From contig NZ_FXXN01000028.1 in NCBI RefSeq assembly GCF_900184795.1, forward strand, positions 838,632-902,631: a stretch of DNA of 64,000 nt, read 5' to 3'. Source of the stretch: Magnetospirillum sp. 15-1. GTDB taxonomy: Bacteria; Pseudomonadota; Alphaproteobacteria; Rhodospirillales; Magnetospirillaceae. Shown here in pieces: positions 17,078 to 27,100 of the stretch; within the stretch, counting starts at the first letter, position 1, and every line of letters begins with the position of its first letter. The notes beneath the pieces were generated by a model, which worked only from the letters and a program-made list of their open reading frames with translations, ran no database searches and was not told the DNA's origin. The translations under genes and the position numbers were made by a program.

Positions 17078-18249
17078 GCCGCCTTTATCTCCCCGCCATG
17101 GCGGTCGCCTCCTGCCTCGGCATGGGCAAGGACGCCACCATGGGACCGTTGCTGGCCGGTTCGCGCCGGGGCCTGCGCCATGTGGACGGGTTTCCGGTGC
17201 CGCTGGGGGCGCTGCCCGAGGAAATTCCGCCGCTGCCCGCCGCCCTGGGCCGTTGGGAGTGCCGCAACAACCGGCTGCTCGCCGTCCTGGCCGCCGAGGT
17301 GGCCGACGAGATCGCCCAGGCGATCCGCCGTTTCGGAGCTCACCGTATCGCCGTGGTGATCGGTACCAGTACCTCGGGCATCGCCGAGGGCGAGGCGGCT
17401 TTCGCCCGGCATGCCCGCACGGGCGAATGGCCCGAGGGCTTTGACTACCGGCAGCAGGAGACCGGGAGCGGCGCCCTGTTTCTGGCCGATCTGCTGGGGC
17501 TGTCCGGCCCCGCCTATGTGGTGGCCACCGCCTGCTCTTCCGGCGCCAAGGCCCTGGCCTCGGCGCGGCGGCTGATCCGGGCCGGTCTGGCCGACGCGGC
17601 CATCGTGGGCGGTGCCGATACCCTCTGCCGCCTGACCGTCACCGGGTTCGGGGCGCTGGAAGCGCTGTCGCCCGGTCCGTGCAATCCGTTCTCCGCCAAC
17701 CGGGCCGGCATCACCATCGGCGAGGGCGGCGGGCTGTTCCTGCTGAGCCCCGATCCGGCCAAGATCGAGCTGGCCGGGCTGGGCGAGACCTCCGACGCCC
17801 ACCACGTCAGCGCGCCCGATCCCGAAGGCGCCGGGGCCTTGGCCGCCATGGGCGCCGCCCTGGCCGATGCCGGGCTGTCACCGGCCGGGATCGGCTACGT
17901 CAATCTGCATGGCACCGGCACGGCGCTCAACGATTCCATGGAGGCCAAGGCGGTGGCGGCCCTGTTCCCCCAGGGCGTGCCGTGCTCGTCGACCAAAGCC
18001 ATGACCGGCCATACCCTGGGGGCCGCCGGAGCGGTGGAGGCGGCCTTTCTGTGGCTGATGCTGTCGCTCCGCTGGAACCCGGACGGCCGCCTGCCGCCTC
18101 ATCTGTGGGACGGCGTGGCCGATCCCTTGTTGCCGCGCCTCGATCTGGCGGGAGAGGGGCACCGGCTGTCGCGGCCGGCGGCCCTGTCCAACTCCTTTGC
18201 CTTCGGCGGCAGCAATTGCTGTCTGGCCTTTCGCCGGGGGATGCCATGA
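17074..18249 (+). CDS. apeO: Beta-ketoacyl-ACP synthase (elongating ketosynthase)
   Basis: A 391-residue ketosynthase with the complete Cys-His-His triad: Cys154 (TACSSG), His279 (LHGTGT) and His313 (GHTLGA). It extends the polyene by decarboxylative condensation with malonyl-ACP. In characterised aryl polyene systems the equivalent protein works with the ApeC chain length factor. GTG 17074 overlaps the lipoprotein stop; there is little N-terminal extension before the first strand (LYLPAMAVASCLG). Confidence 0.9.
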   Translation: MSRLYLPAMAVASCLGMGKDATMGPLLAGSRRGLRHVDGFPVPLGALPEEIPPLPAALGRWECRNNRLLAVLAAEVADEIAQAIRRFGAHRIAVVIGTSTSGIAEGEAAFARHARTGEWPEGFDYRQQETGSGALFLADLLGLSGPAYVVATACSSGAKALASARRLIRAGLADAAIVGGADTLCRLTVTGFGALEALSPGPCNPFSANRAGITIGEGGGLFLLSPDPAKIELAGLGETSDAHHVSAPDPEGAGALAAMGAALADAGLSPAGIGYVNLHGTGTALNDSMEAKAVAALFPQGVPCSSTKAMTGHTLGAAGAVEAAFLWLMLSLRWNPDGRLPPHLWDGVADPLLPRLDLAGEGHRLSRPAALSNSFAFGGSNCCLAFRRGMP

Positions 18250-18689
18250 GCGCCGGCCTCTGGCCCATCGGGGAATTGCTTCCCCACGCCCGGCCCATGC
18301 TGCTGCTGGACGAAGCGCTGTCCTATGATGCCGAGGGCGCCGTGGCGGCGGTGACCATTCGTCCCGACCATCCGTTCGCCGGGCCGGACGGCGTGCCGGC
18401 CCATGTGGGTATCGAATTCATGGCCCAGACCTGCGGCGTGTGGGCGGGAGCCGAAGCCCGGCGCGAGGGTGGCGCCGTACGGCTGGGCTTCCTGCTGGGA
18501 ACCCGGCGCTACAGGGCGGCCCGGCCGTTCTTCCGGTTCGGCGAGCGGCTGGAAATCACCGCCCGGCTGGTGTTCCGCGACCAGGGCATGGGGGTGTTCG
18601 ACTGCCGCATCGGCGGTGCAGGGGGGGAAATGCTGGCCGAGGCGCAACTGAGCGTCTACCAGCCGGAGGATGTTGGGGGGAATTCATGA
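18246..18689 (+). CDS. apeP: 3-Hydroxyacyl-ACP dehydratase (hot-dog)
   Basis: A 147-residue hot-dog-fold protein with the N-terminal LLPHARPMLLLDEALSY motif common to FabZ-related enzymes and the central-helix segment VPAHVGIEFMAQTCGVWAG. In known clusters ApeP pairs with the ApeI dehydratase, which here is the C-terminal domain of the fused ApeHI. It removes water to form the polyene double bonds. Both ends overlap neighbours by 4 bp. Confidence 0.87.
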   Translation: MSAGLWPIGELLPHARPMLLLDEALSYDAEGAVAAVTIRPDHPFAGPDGVPAHVGIEFMAQTCGVWAGAEARREGGAVRLGFLLGTRRYRAARPFFRFGERLEITARLVFRDQGMGVFDCRIGGAGGEMLAEAQLSVYQPEDVGGNS

Positions 18690-19405
18690 GGGCAAGAACC
18701 ATTCTCGTCACCGGGGCGGGGCGCGGCATCGGCCGGGCCATTGCGCTGAAACTGGCGGCCGACGGCTTTGGGGTGGTGGTTCACTACCATTCCGACGAGG
18801 CGGCGGCGCAGGCCACCCTGGACACCATGGGCGGCGCCGGGCGGCTGATCCGCTTCGACACCGCCGACCGTGACGGCTGCCGCGCGGCGCTGGAGGCCGA
18901 CATGGAGGCCAACGGCCCCTATTGGGGGGCGGTGCTCAACGCCGGCATTGCCCGCGACACTGCCTTTCCAGCCATGGAGGACGAGGATTGGGACAAGGTG
19001 CTGGGAACCAATCTGGACGGCTTCTACAACGTGCTGCGGCCGCTGGTCATGCCCATGGTCTCGGCCCGCAAGGGCGGGCGGATCGTGACCCTGTCCTCGG
19101 TCTCGGGGTTGGTGGGCAATAGGGGACAGGTCAATTACTCGGCGGCCAAGGCCGGTATCATCGGCGCCACCAAGGCCCTGGCCCTGGAACTGGCCAAGCG
19201 TTCCATCACCGTCAATTGCGTGGCACCCGGCCTGATCGAGACGGGGATGATCGCCGGGGTTCCCCTGGACGAGGCCATGAAACTGATCCCCATGCGCCGG
19301 CTGGGGCAGCCCGAGGAGGTGGCGGCCGTGGTCGGCTTCCTGTGTTCCGAGGCGGCGGGCTACATCACCCGGCAGGTGATTTCGGTGAATGGGGGCATGG
19401 TGTGA
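18686..19405 (+). CDS. apeQ: 3-Ketoacyl-ACP reductase (FabG-type SDR)
   Basis: A 239-residue short-chain dehydrogenase: NAD(P) motif TGAGRGIG near the N-terminus, LNAGIA, SSVSG, and the catalytic Tyr151-x3-Lys155 (YSAAK). It ends in the usual FabG tail (QVISVNGGMV). It reduces the ketone produced by the ketosynthase in each polyene extension cycle. ATG 18686 overlaps the apeP stop. Confidence 0.92.
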   Translation: MRARTILVTGAGRGIGRAIALKLAADGFGVVVHYHSDEAAAQATLDTMGGAGRLIRFDTADRDGCRAALEADMEANGPYWGAVLNAGIARDTAFPAMEDEDWDKVLGTNLDGFYNVLRPLVMPMVSARKGGRIVTLSSVSGLVGNRGQVNYSAAKAGIIGATKALALELAKRSITVNCVAPGLIETGMIAGVPLDEAMKLIPMRRLGQPEEVAAVVGFLCSEAAGYITRQVISVNGGMV

Positions 19406-20634
19406 TGCGCAGGGTGGCTGTTACCGGCATGGGCGGCATCACCGCCCTGGGACACGACTGGCCCACCATCAGCGCCGCCTTGCGCGATGGGCGCACCGCC
19501 ATCCGCGCCATGAGCCCGGACTGGGACCGCTTCGAGGGGGTCAATACCCGCCTGGCGGCCCCGGTCCTCGACTTCGACCTTCCCGATCATTGGCCGCGCA
19601 AGAAGACCCGCACCATGGGGCGGGTCGCCCGCATGGCGGTGGCGGCCAGCGAGACGGCGCTGGCCGATTCCGGCCTGCTGAACGACCCGGTGTTGACCGG
19701 CGGACGGGCGGGAGCGGCCTTCGGCTCGTCGTTCGGCAGCCCGGATTCGGTGCTGGGCTTCTACGAACTGAAGATGAGCGGCAAGTCGAGGAACCTCAAC
19801 GCCACCACCTATATCCAGATGATGAGCCACACCGCCTTGGTGAATATCGGCCTGTTCTTCGGCCTGACCGGGCGGATGATCCCCACCTCCAACGCCTGCG
19901 CCTCGGCCAGTCAGGCCATCGGCTTCGCCGCCGAGGCCATCCGCTGGGGCAAGGCCGATGTCATGGTGGCCGGCGGGGCCGAGGAACTGGACATCACCGA
20001 CGCGGCGGTGTTCGACACCCTGTTCGCCACCTCGACCCGCAACGACACCCCCCATCTCAGCCCGCGGCCGTTCGACGTGGACCGCGACGGCCTGGTGATC
20101 GGCGAGGGGGCGGGCGCCCTGATCCTCGAGGATTACGACCGGGCCAGGGCGCGCGGCGCCACCATTCACGCCGAGGTGGCGGGGTTCGGCACCAATGCCG
20201 ACGGCAATCACGTCACCCAGCCGCAGCCCGGGACCATGGAGCAGGCCCTGCGGCTGGCGCTGGAAGACGCCGGCATCGACGCCGGGGCCATCGGCGTGGT
20301 CAACGGCCACGGTACCGCCACCGAGGGCGGCGACATCGCCGAGGCGGCGGCCACCGCGGCGGTGTTCGGGCCGCGCGTGCCGGTCCATTCGCTGAAAAGC
20401 TATTTCGGGCATTCCCTGGGGGCCTGCGGCGCCATCGAGGCGTGGCTGGGCATCGAGATGATGCGGGAGGGCTGGTGCTGCCATACCGCCAATCTGGACA
20501 AGGTGGACCCGCGCTGCGCCGAGCTGGACTACATCCAGGGCATGCCGCGCCGCATCGACGCGGAATACCTGATGAGCAACAATTTCGCCTTCGGCGGCGT
20601 CAACGCCTCGCTGATCCTGCGCCGGGGGAGTTAG
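19405..20634 (+). CDS. apeR: Beta-ketoacyl-ACP synthase II-like ketosynthase
   Basis: A 409-residue FabF-like enzyme with Cys165 (NACASAS), His302 (NGHGTAT) and His336 (GHSLGA), so it is catalytically complete. It is the last gene of the cluster; its relatives act as a separate homodimeric ketosynthase, perhaps for starter or first-round condensation. ATG 19405 overlaps the apeQ stop. Its TAG stop shares bases with the TAA of the convergent minus-strand gene (TTAG at 20631-20634), leaving no room for a terminator between the two operons. Confidence 0.9.
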   Translation: MRRVAVTGMGGITALGHDWPTISAALRDGRTAIRAMSPDWDRFEGVNTRLAAPVLDFDLPDHWPRKKTRTMGRVARMAVAASETALADSGLLNDPVLTGGRAGAAFGSSFGSPDSVLGFYELKMSGKSRNLNATTYIQMMSHTALVNIGLFFGLTGRMIPTSNACASASQAIGFAAEAIRWGKADVMVAGGAEELDITDAAVFDTLFATSTRNDTPHLSPRPFDVDRDGLVIGEGAGALILEDYDRARARGATIHAEVAGFGTNADGNHVTQPQPGTMEQALRLALEDAGIDAGAIGVVNGHGTATEGGDIAEAAATAAVFGPRVPVHSLKSYFGHSLGACGAIEAWLGIEMMREGWCCHTANLDKVDPRCAELDYIQGMPRRIDAEYLMSNNFAFGGVNASLILRRGS

Positions 20635-21818
20635 GGCAGGGTGGTATCCAGGATCAGTTCGCCGTCCATGTAGTCGATGTCCAGCTTCAGGCAGAGTTCG
20701 GCCTGGAACTTGGTGGAGATGCCGTGGATATGGCATTTCATGTTGGCGGCCTTCACCCGGCTGGCGAACTTGCCGATCTTCTGGATGGCGGCATCATCGT
20801 CCAGGCTCCGGATATCGGTGCCGATGGAGATGGCGTTGGTGCCCGAGAACGGGGACAGGGTGGCGAAGTCCATGTCCAGGGTGATGGCGATGAACTTGGC
20901 ATAGGGGCGCAGCCACTGCATGTACTCGGCGATGCGGTTCGAGGGGGTTCCCTCGTCGATGCCGTGGATGTCGAAGATCACCCGCTCCTTGCGGTTGGCC
21001 AGCAGGCCGTGGCAGATCTTGAGATACATCTCGCGATATTTCTTCGACGACAGCGTGACGCGGTGAACGGGAAGCAGGACGATCATCTGGCGGTCCGTCG
21101 CCTCCTTCAGCCGCTTGGCGCCGTATTCGACGGCCAGCGCATCCAGTTCGGCGAAGAGCAGGGGATCGGCCTCGGCCGGCAGGACGTCGTAGCCGTAATG
21201 GCCGACCTCGTCCTCGTCCACCCGCGACGCCAGGCAGGCCCAGGCCGAGGTGGACATGGTGCCCAGGGACAGGACCGGGGACAGGGTGGTGTGGACGTCG
21301 CTGATCTTGAATTCGACGATGCTGGAATCCGCCTCGCCCATGATCCGTTCGATGTTGCTGATATGCTCGGCCGGATCGATGCTGGCGAGCGGGGCGATCT
21401 TGCCCCGATGGGGGCCGTGGCTGTCGTCCGTGTCGGCGTTGAGGTGAATGATGGCGACCAGTTGCTTGGCGATGCCCTTGCCGGTCAGCCGCGACGAGAT
21501 CTCGGAACTGATGTCTTCCATCAGCTTGTCGAAGTCGCCGGCCTCGCGGCCGCTGGACATGATGATGTACGAGAACTCGTCGGCGGCGGAATAGACGTCG
21601 CCATCGGACAGGAAGCTTTTCAGGGTGGCGGCCACCAGCCCGTGCACCTTGGCCGAAACCCTGGGCCAGTCATGGCCGAAATGCTTGCGGGCGGGGTCGA
21701 GCGCCAGGAAGCTCAGCCTGCGGCCCTCGTGGGCCTTGGTGGCGCCGAGCAGTTCATGCAGCCGCCAGGCCAGACCACAGGCAACCGGTTTGGTGTCGTC
21801 GGTGTTTGCCGCGCTCAT
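20631..21818 (-). CDS. Degenerate GGDEF-like two-domain protein
   Basis: A 395-residue cytosolic protein. An N-terminal region contains DVYSAADEFSYIIM, which looks like a GGDEF loop in which the two glycines are replaced (SAADEF), so diguanylate cyclase activity is unlikely. The C-terminal half (FDIHGIDEGTP, ITLDMDF, MKCHIHGIS, DYMDGELI) has an alternating strand/helix pattern that may be a diverged EAL-like barrel; I do not recognise it firmly. ATG 21818 has AGGA 10 bp upstream; TTG 21827, which overlaps the previous stop, is the alternative. It is the last gene of a four-gene signalling operon. Confidence 0.6.
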   Translation of the reverse strand: MSAANTDDTKPVACGLAWRLHELLGATKAHEGRRLSFLALDPARKHFGHDWPRVSAKVHGLVAATLKSFLSDGDVYSAADEFSYIIMSSGREAGDFDKLMEDISSEISSRLTGKGIAKQLVAIIHLNADTDDSHGPHRGKIAPLASIDPAEHISNIERIMGEADSSIVEFKISDVHTTLSPVLSLGTMSTSAWACLASRVDEDEVGHYGYDVLPAEADPLLFAELDALAVEYGAKRLKEATDRQMIVLLPVHRVTLSSKKYREMYLKICHGLLANRKERVIFDIHGIDEGTPSNRIAEYMQWLRPYAKFIAITLDMDFATLSPFSGTNAISIGTDIRSLDDDAAIQKIGKFASRVKAANMKCHIHGISTKFQAELCLKLDIDYMDGELILDTTLP

Positions 21819-21823
21819 TTCCG

Positions 21824-22978
21824 TCAAATCCTGACCTTGATGGGTTCAGCGAAGGTGAATATCCGCCGCAGATTGTGCAGACGCTCGATCTGGGCGCCGC
21901 TCAACTGGGTGTTGGCGGCGAGGATCAGGTGGCCGTTGGCCAGCTTGACGTCGGACAGCACCACCTGCCCGGTGCGCAGCGAGGCCAGCGGCACCTCCAT
22001 GGAGGTGGACGGCATCAGGTCGACCACCCGTTCCAGGCAAGTCTTCACCTTGGGCAGCAGGACGGGGTCGTATTGCGAGCGGCGGCGTTCAAGGACGGCG
22101 AAGGCCGCCTTGGTCAGCGGTCCGCCCTCGGTCGCCTCGGCCAGATCCTTGAGAATCTTCAGCAGGCGGGCATCCAGCGGAATATCGTTGCCGACCGGTC
22201 CGTCGGCGGGGAAGCCGCTGCCGTCGAAGCCGCGATCCTGCAGGTAGACGATCTCCGAGACCTTGGCCAGCCGCGGGATATGGGCGATCAGGTTGCGCGC
22301 CGCTTCCGGGTTGCGTTCGAACAGCGACTTTTCCAGGTCGGTCAGGGCTTCGCCCGCCCGCTTCTTGGTGATCAGCTCGGGCGGAATGGCCACCTGGCCG
22401 ACCGGCACCAGGGTGGCGGCGATTTCCAGCTGCCAGCGCTGGGGCATCTTGAATTCGGTGGTCAGCAGCCGTACCCATTCCCGCAGCCGGGTGGCCAGAC
22501 CGGCGACCACCGCGTCGTTCATGGAGGCGATATCCACCAGGACCTTGATGGCGCCGGTCAGGGTCTTTTCCAGCAACTCCTTTTCCGCCGTCACCAGCCG
22601 GTACTGCTCGCAGGCGGCCTCGAGCCCCTCGCGCAATTGCTCGACCGGATAGGGCTTGGTGTAGAAGCGGAAGATGTTGCCCTGGTTGATGGCCTCGATG
22701 GCGGTCTGCTGGTCGGCGTTGCCGGTCAGCATGATCCTGACGGTATCGGGAGCCAGTTCCCTGATCCGCTTCAGGGTCTCGATGCCGTCCATCCCCGGCA
22801 TGCGCATGTCGCACAGGGCGACGGCGAAGGGGGTTTGGGCCGCCATGGCCGTCTGGACCTCGTTCAGCGCCTCGCCGCCGCCCTGGGCGGTGGTGACGTC
22901 GAAGGTGTCGCTGAGTTGGCGGCGCAGGCCCGACAGCAGGTGGTGGTCGTCATCGATGACCAGGATACGTTCCGGCAT
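21824..22978 (-). CDS. Response regulator with a degenerate HD-GYP-like output domain
   Basis: A 384-residue protein. Residues 1-~125 are a receiver (ILVIDDD, phospho-acceptor in CDMRMPGMDG, Lys in YTKPY). The C-terminal half follows the HD-GYP pattern (VPVGQVAIPPELI, DRGFDGSGFPADGPVGNDIPLDARLL), but the metal-binding HD pair is missing: the place of LLHDIGK reads LVPVGQV. It is therefore probably a binding or signalling module, not a c-di-GMP phosphodiesterase. Its ATG overlaps the HDOD gene stop (TAATG). Confidence 0.82.
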   Translation of the reverse strand: MPERILVIDDDHHLLSGLRRQLSDTFDVTTAQGGGEALNEVQTAMAAQTPFAVALCDMRMPGMDGIETLKRIRELAPDTVRIMLTGNADQQTAIEAINQGNIFRFYTKPYPVEQLREGLEAACEQYRLVTAEKELLEKTLTGAIKVLVDIASMNDAVVAGLATRLREWVRLLTTEFKMPQRWQLEIAATLVPVGQVAIPPELITKKRAGEALTDLEKSLFERNPEAARNLIAHIPRLAKVSEIVYLQDRGFDGSGFPADGPVGNDIPLDARLLKILKDLAEATEGGPLTKAAFAVLERRRSQYDPVLLPKVKTCLERVVDLMPSTSMEVPLASLRTGQVVLSDVKLANGHLILAANTQLSGAQIERLHNLRRIFTFAEPIKVRI

Positions 22979-24198
22979 TACTTGTTCCCCCCGGAAATCT
23001 GGAGTGCCAGTTCGCGCCAGCGCGAAATCTGGCCGTCCTTGCGTGCTTCGACAATATAGGCCATGTCCAGGCTGTTTTTGATTTGAATGTCCGCCGGAAA
23101 CGTTGACGGCAAGGGTGGTCCGAGGGCAATGGCGGCGTGCAGGGCCGTCAGTATGGCGTTGTCATGGCCGAGGCTGCGGGAGGGAGTGCCGGCGAAGGCC
23201 ACCGCTTCCACCAACGGCGGGCTGAATCCCCATAATCCGAGCAAATAGGCGCCGACCAGGGCGTGATTGGCCCCGAACGCCTGCTCCTCGGCCTGATAGA
23301 GGGACAATCCGGCCGTGGGCTGGGACAGTATCCGCTCATAGGCCTCAGGATAGGCGTCCAGCAGGACGAGAATGCCGATCCGCGACAGCATGGCGGCGCA
23401 ATGGGAGGCCTTGGCGGTGGTCTGATCGGCCCCCATGGAACCGGCGATGGCCTCGGCCAGATTGGCGGTGGTCAGGCAATAGCCGGTCAAGGACTCGAGC
23501 AGGGGGGCGACGGAGGGGCTGCCGGAGAACTGGCGGAATATGCCGATCTGCAGAACCAGGGCCTGGATGGTCTCCAGCCCGATGGTACGGACCGCCTGCA
23601 AGGTGGTGGTGACGGGGCTCGACACGGAGAAGTAGGCGGAATTGGTCAGCCGCAGCAATTCGGCCGTCATGGCCACGTCCCGGTCGATGAGAGTGGCGAT
23701 GGATTTGGCCGAGCATTGCGGCGAACGCAGTTCCTCGTCCACCTTGAAGACCACGTCCGGCAGACTCGGCAGGTTGCTCAGTCCGGCCAGCACCGCCCGC
23801 AGCGAAGGGGTCGACAGCAGGCGTTTCAGGGCGATGGGCCGCGAGATGGCGCCGTGCAGGGTTTCGGCGTCGCACGGCTTGGCCAGGTAGATATGGGCCG
23901 GCCCCACCGTGCGCAGGATCGATTCCACGTCGGCATAGCCGGACAGGATGACCCGGATGGTCTCCGGGTGGCGCTGACGCACGATTCCCAGGAATTCGGC
24001 GCCGTCCATGCTGGGCATGCGCATGTCGGAGACGACCACGTCGAAGGCGGCCTCCTGCTGCATCAGGGCCAGGGCCTCCGCTCCGGAGGAACAGAACGTC
24101 ATGTCCCATTCCTCGCCCATGCTCATCATGGAGCGGCGCAGGCCCCGGAGGATGTGGGCCTCGTCATCGACAAACAGAACGCGCAGCATATCCGTCAT
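22978..24198 (-). CDS. Response regulator with HDOD output domain
   Basis: A 406-residue protein with an N-terminal receiver (VLFVDDEAHILRGLRRSM, acceptor in SDMRMPSMDG, LSGYAD, Lys in LAKPCD). An HDOD domain follows from ~140 to 370 (LPSLPDVVFKVDEELRSP, TAELLRLTNSAYF, RTIGLETIQALVL). HDOD domains are non-enzymatic relatives of HD domains found in regulators of motility and stress signalling. It is second in the operon after the sensor kinase, which is the likely phosphodonor. Confidence 0.88.
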   Translation of the reverse strand: MTDMLRVLFVDDEAHILRGLRRSMMSMGEEWDMTFCSSGAEALALMQQEAAFDVVVSDMRMPSMDGAEFLGIVRQRHPETIRVILSGYADVESILRTVGPAHIYLAKPCDAETLHGAISRPIALKRLLSTPSLRAVLAGLSNLPSLPDVVFKVDEELRSPQCSAKSIATLIDRDVAMTAELLRLTNSAYFSVSSPVTTTLQAVRTIGLETIQALVLQIGIFRQFSGSPSVAPLLESLTGYCLTTANLAEAIAGSMGADQTTAKASHCAAMLSRIGILVLLDAYPEAYERILSQPTAGLSLYQAEEQAFGANHALVGAYLLGLWGFSPPLVEAVAFAGTPSRSLGHDNAILTALHAAIALGPPLPSTFPADIQIKNSLDMAYIVEARKDGQISRWRELALQISGGNK

Positions 24199-27100
24199 TC
24201 CTTGGTCCCCGCTTCGCCGGTCCCGCCGATGGGAAGGCGAACGATGAAGGCGGCGCCCCCGCCGTCGTTGTCGGCAACGTCCATGCTGCCGCCATGCTTG
24301 GCCACCACCACGTCGCGGCAGATGGCCAGACCCTGTCCGGTCCCCTTGCCCACCTCCTTGGTGGTGAAGAACGGGTCGAAGATGCGTTCCCGGATGGCTT
24401 CGGGGACGCCGGTGCCGCTGTCGGCGACGATGATCTCCACGTGATCATCGTGATGCGAGGTGGAAATGGTGATCCGCCCCGGCAGGGGCTTGCCCGAGGT
24501 TTCGATGGCGTGCGCGGCATTGACGATCAGGTTGAGGAATACCTGATTCAATTCTCCGGCGTGGCAGAGGACCGGAGGCAGCGAGGTGTCGAAGTGCCGC
24601 TCCACCTCGGCGGCATGCTTCCAGACGTTGCGCGACACGGTCAGGGTGCTGTCGAGCGCCCGGTTCATGTCGGTCATGGTCTTGGTGCTGGTGCCGGGAT
24701 GGGAGAATTCCTTCATGGACAGCACGATGCGGGCGATCTGGGCGACGCCGTCCAGGGATTCGCTCACCGCCGACGGGACCTCGGCCAGCAGGAACGGAAT
24801 CTTGGCCTGGGAGATGGCGGCGTTGAATTTGTCGACGGATTCGCCCATGGCCGGGTGCGCCACGGCGCTGGCCGCCAGTTCCCGTCCCGCCGACACCGCC
24901 GTCGCCAGCTTGCCCAGGGCGTTGTCGAGGAAGCGGAGATTGTCGCCCACATACTGGATGGGCGTGTTGATCTCGTGGGCGATGCCGGCGGCCAACTGGC
25001 CGACGCTGGCCAGCCGCGAGGCCTGGACCGCCTCGCGTTGCGCCTTCTTCAGCGTCTCGATGTTGCGGAAGGAGATGATCACGGAGCGCTTGTCCTCGTC
25101 CTCGCCCAGGGGCGAGCAGGCATAGGCCACCGACAGAGCCTTGCCCGACGCGGTGACGAAGACGGCATCGTCGTCGCGGAAGGTGGCGTTTTCCTGAATG
25201 ACGTGGCGGAATGGCGAATCGCCGAAGCCGACATCCGCCGTCGGCATCCTGACCCGCAGCAAAATCTCGAGGGGATAGCCCTCGATATCGCCGCTGCTGT
25301 CGTCGCATTCCAGCAATTGCTTGGCCGACGGGTTGGCGAAGGAGATGTAGCCCTCGCGATCGACCACCAGCACGCCCTCGAACAGGCTGTCGGTAATGCC
25401 CTTGAGCCGCTCGCGCGAGCCGCGCAGGGCGGTCTCGGTGTGGGCGCGGATATCGATCTCGCGCTGCAGTTCCCTGGTCCGCTCGGCGACCAGATGGGCC
25501 AGTTCGCGCTGCTGTTCCTCGAGGCTGCGCTCGAATTGCAGGCGCAGGGTGGCGTCGCGGAAGACCAGCACCGCCCCCGAGGGCTCCTCGTTCTCGATGA
25601 TCGGCGCGACGAAGTAGTCCACCGGGATGACGCGGTTGTCCGAGTCGCGAAAGACCTCGCCGCTGATCTGGCCGGGAATACCGCTCAGGTAAGCCTCGAC
25701 TACCGGTGACGCCGCGGCGGGGCAGGGGCCTTCGCAGCGGAGTGGATCGGGATGGACCAGGCAATGGAAGCACTGGCCTACCATCTCCACCGAATTGCGG
25801 CCGATGATTTCGCCGGCCATGCGGTTGGCGAAGGTGACCCGGCCGCAGGAATCGAGGCCGACAATGCCCTCGCCGGCCGAGTCCAGGATCAACTCGTAGC
25901 GCCGCCGCAGTTTGTCCAGATCCTCCTCGCGGCGCTTCAGGCGGGTGATGTCGGTGCGCACCGCCACCACGCCGCCCTCGCGGGTCGGACATTCCCGGCT
26001 CTGCACCCAGCGCCCACCGGAAAGCTTGACGATGAAGGAATGGCCGTCGGCGTTGCGGAAGCGCGCCATGCGGCCGACCAGCCATTCCTCGAAATCCTGG
26101 TTGCCGATATCGAAGAAGCTGCGCTCGTTGCCGTTGCGCAGCACGTCCTCGAAGGCGATGCCGGGAAACAGGAATTCGTGGGAGCCGTCCAGGGTATCGG
26201 CATAAGCCTGGTTGCAGATCACCAGCTTCTCGTCCTCGTCGTAGACCGCGATGGCGTCGGTGATGCTGTCGATAGCGTCGCGAAGCTGTTCGCGGGCCTG
26301 GATCGCCCGTTCCACCGCACTGGCTTCGCGGGTGATGTCGGCGCCGACGCCGCGATAACCGGTGAAGCTGCCGTCGGTCGAGAACATGGGGATGGCGCTA
26401 AGGCGGATGACCTTGGCATCCTTGCCGTCGGGCGGGCCGACGGTGAAGACCAGATCGCGGAAGCTGGCATGAGCCCGCAGATCGTTCCAATGGGCGGCGG
26501 CCCGTTCGGGCTGATCGTCCAGGCCGATCTCGAACCAGGTGTGCCCCAGGATGGCGGCCGGCTTGACCCCCAGGACGCTGCCGATGCGTTCCGAGACGAA
26601 GGTCAGCCGATATTCGGCGTCGCTCTCCCAGAACCAGTCCGAGGCCGAGCCGGCCAGATCGCGGAAGCGGCTTTCGCTTTCCCGCAGTTCCATTTCGGCT
26701 TGCCGGCGCAGGGTGATGTCGCGGATGACACCGATGAACTGGCGGTGCCCGCCGGTGGTGACTTCGCCGATGGCGATCTCGGTGGGGAAGATTTCACCGG
26801 TCTTGCGCTTGCCCAGCAGTTCGCGCCCGCCCTTGCCCAGGATGCGGGTCCGGCTGTGGCTGTCGGCTTCCGACAGGAATGAATCGTGGACCGAGGCCAG
26901 ATCGCTGGGCATCAGGAAGGAGATGTTGCGCCCGATGGCTTCGTCGGCGCGGTAGCCGAAGATATTTTCGGCGACCCGGTTGAAGCCTTCGATATGTCCC
27001 CGGGCGTCGATGACGATCACCGCCTCGCCCACGTTGTCCATCAGCAGGTTGAAGCGCTGTTCGGCTTCCTCCGCCACCCGGCGGCTCATCTCGTCGACTT

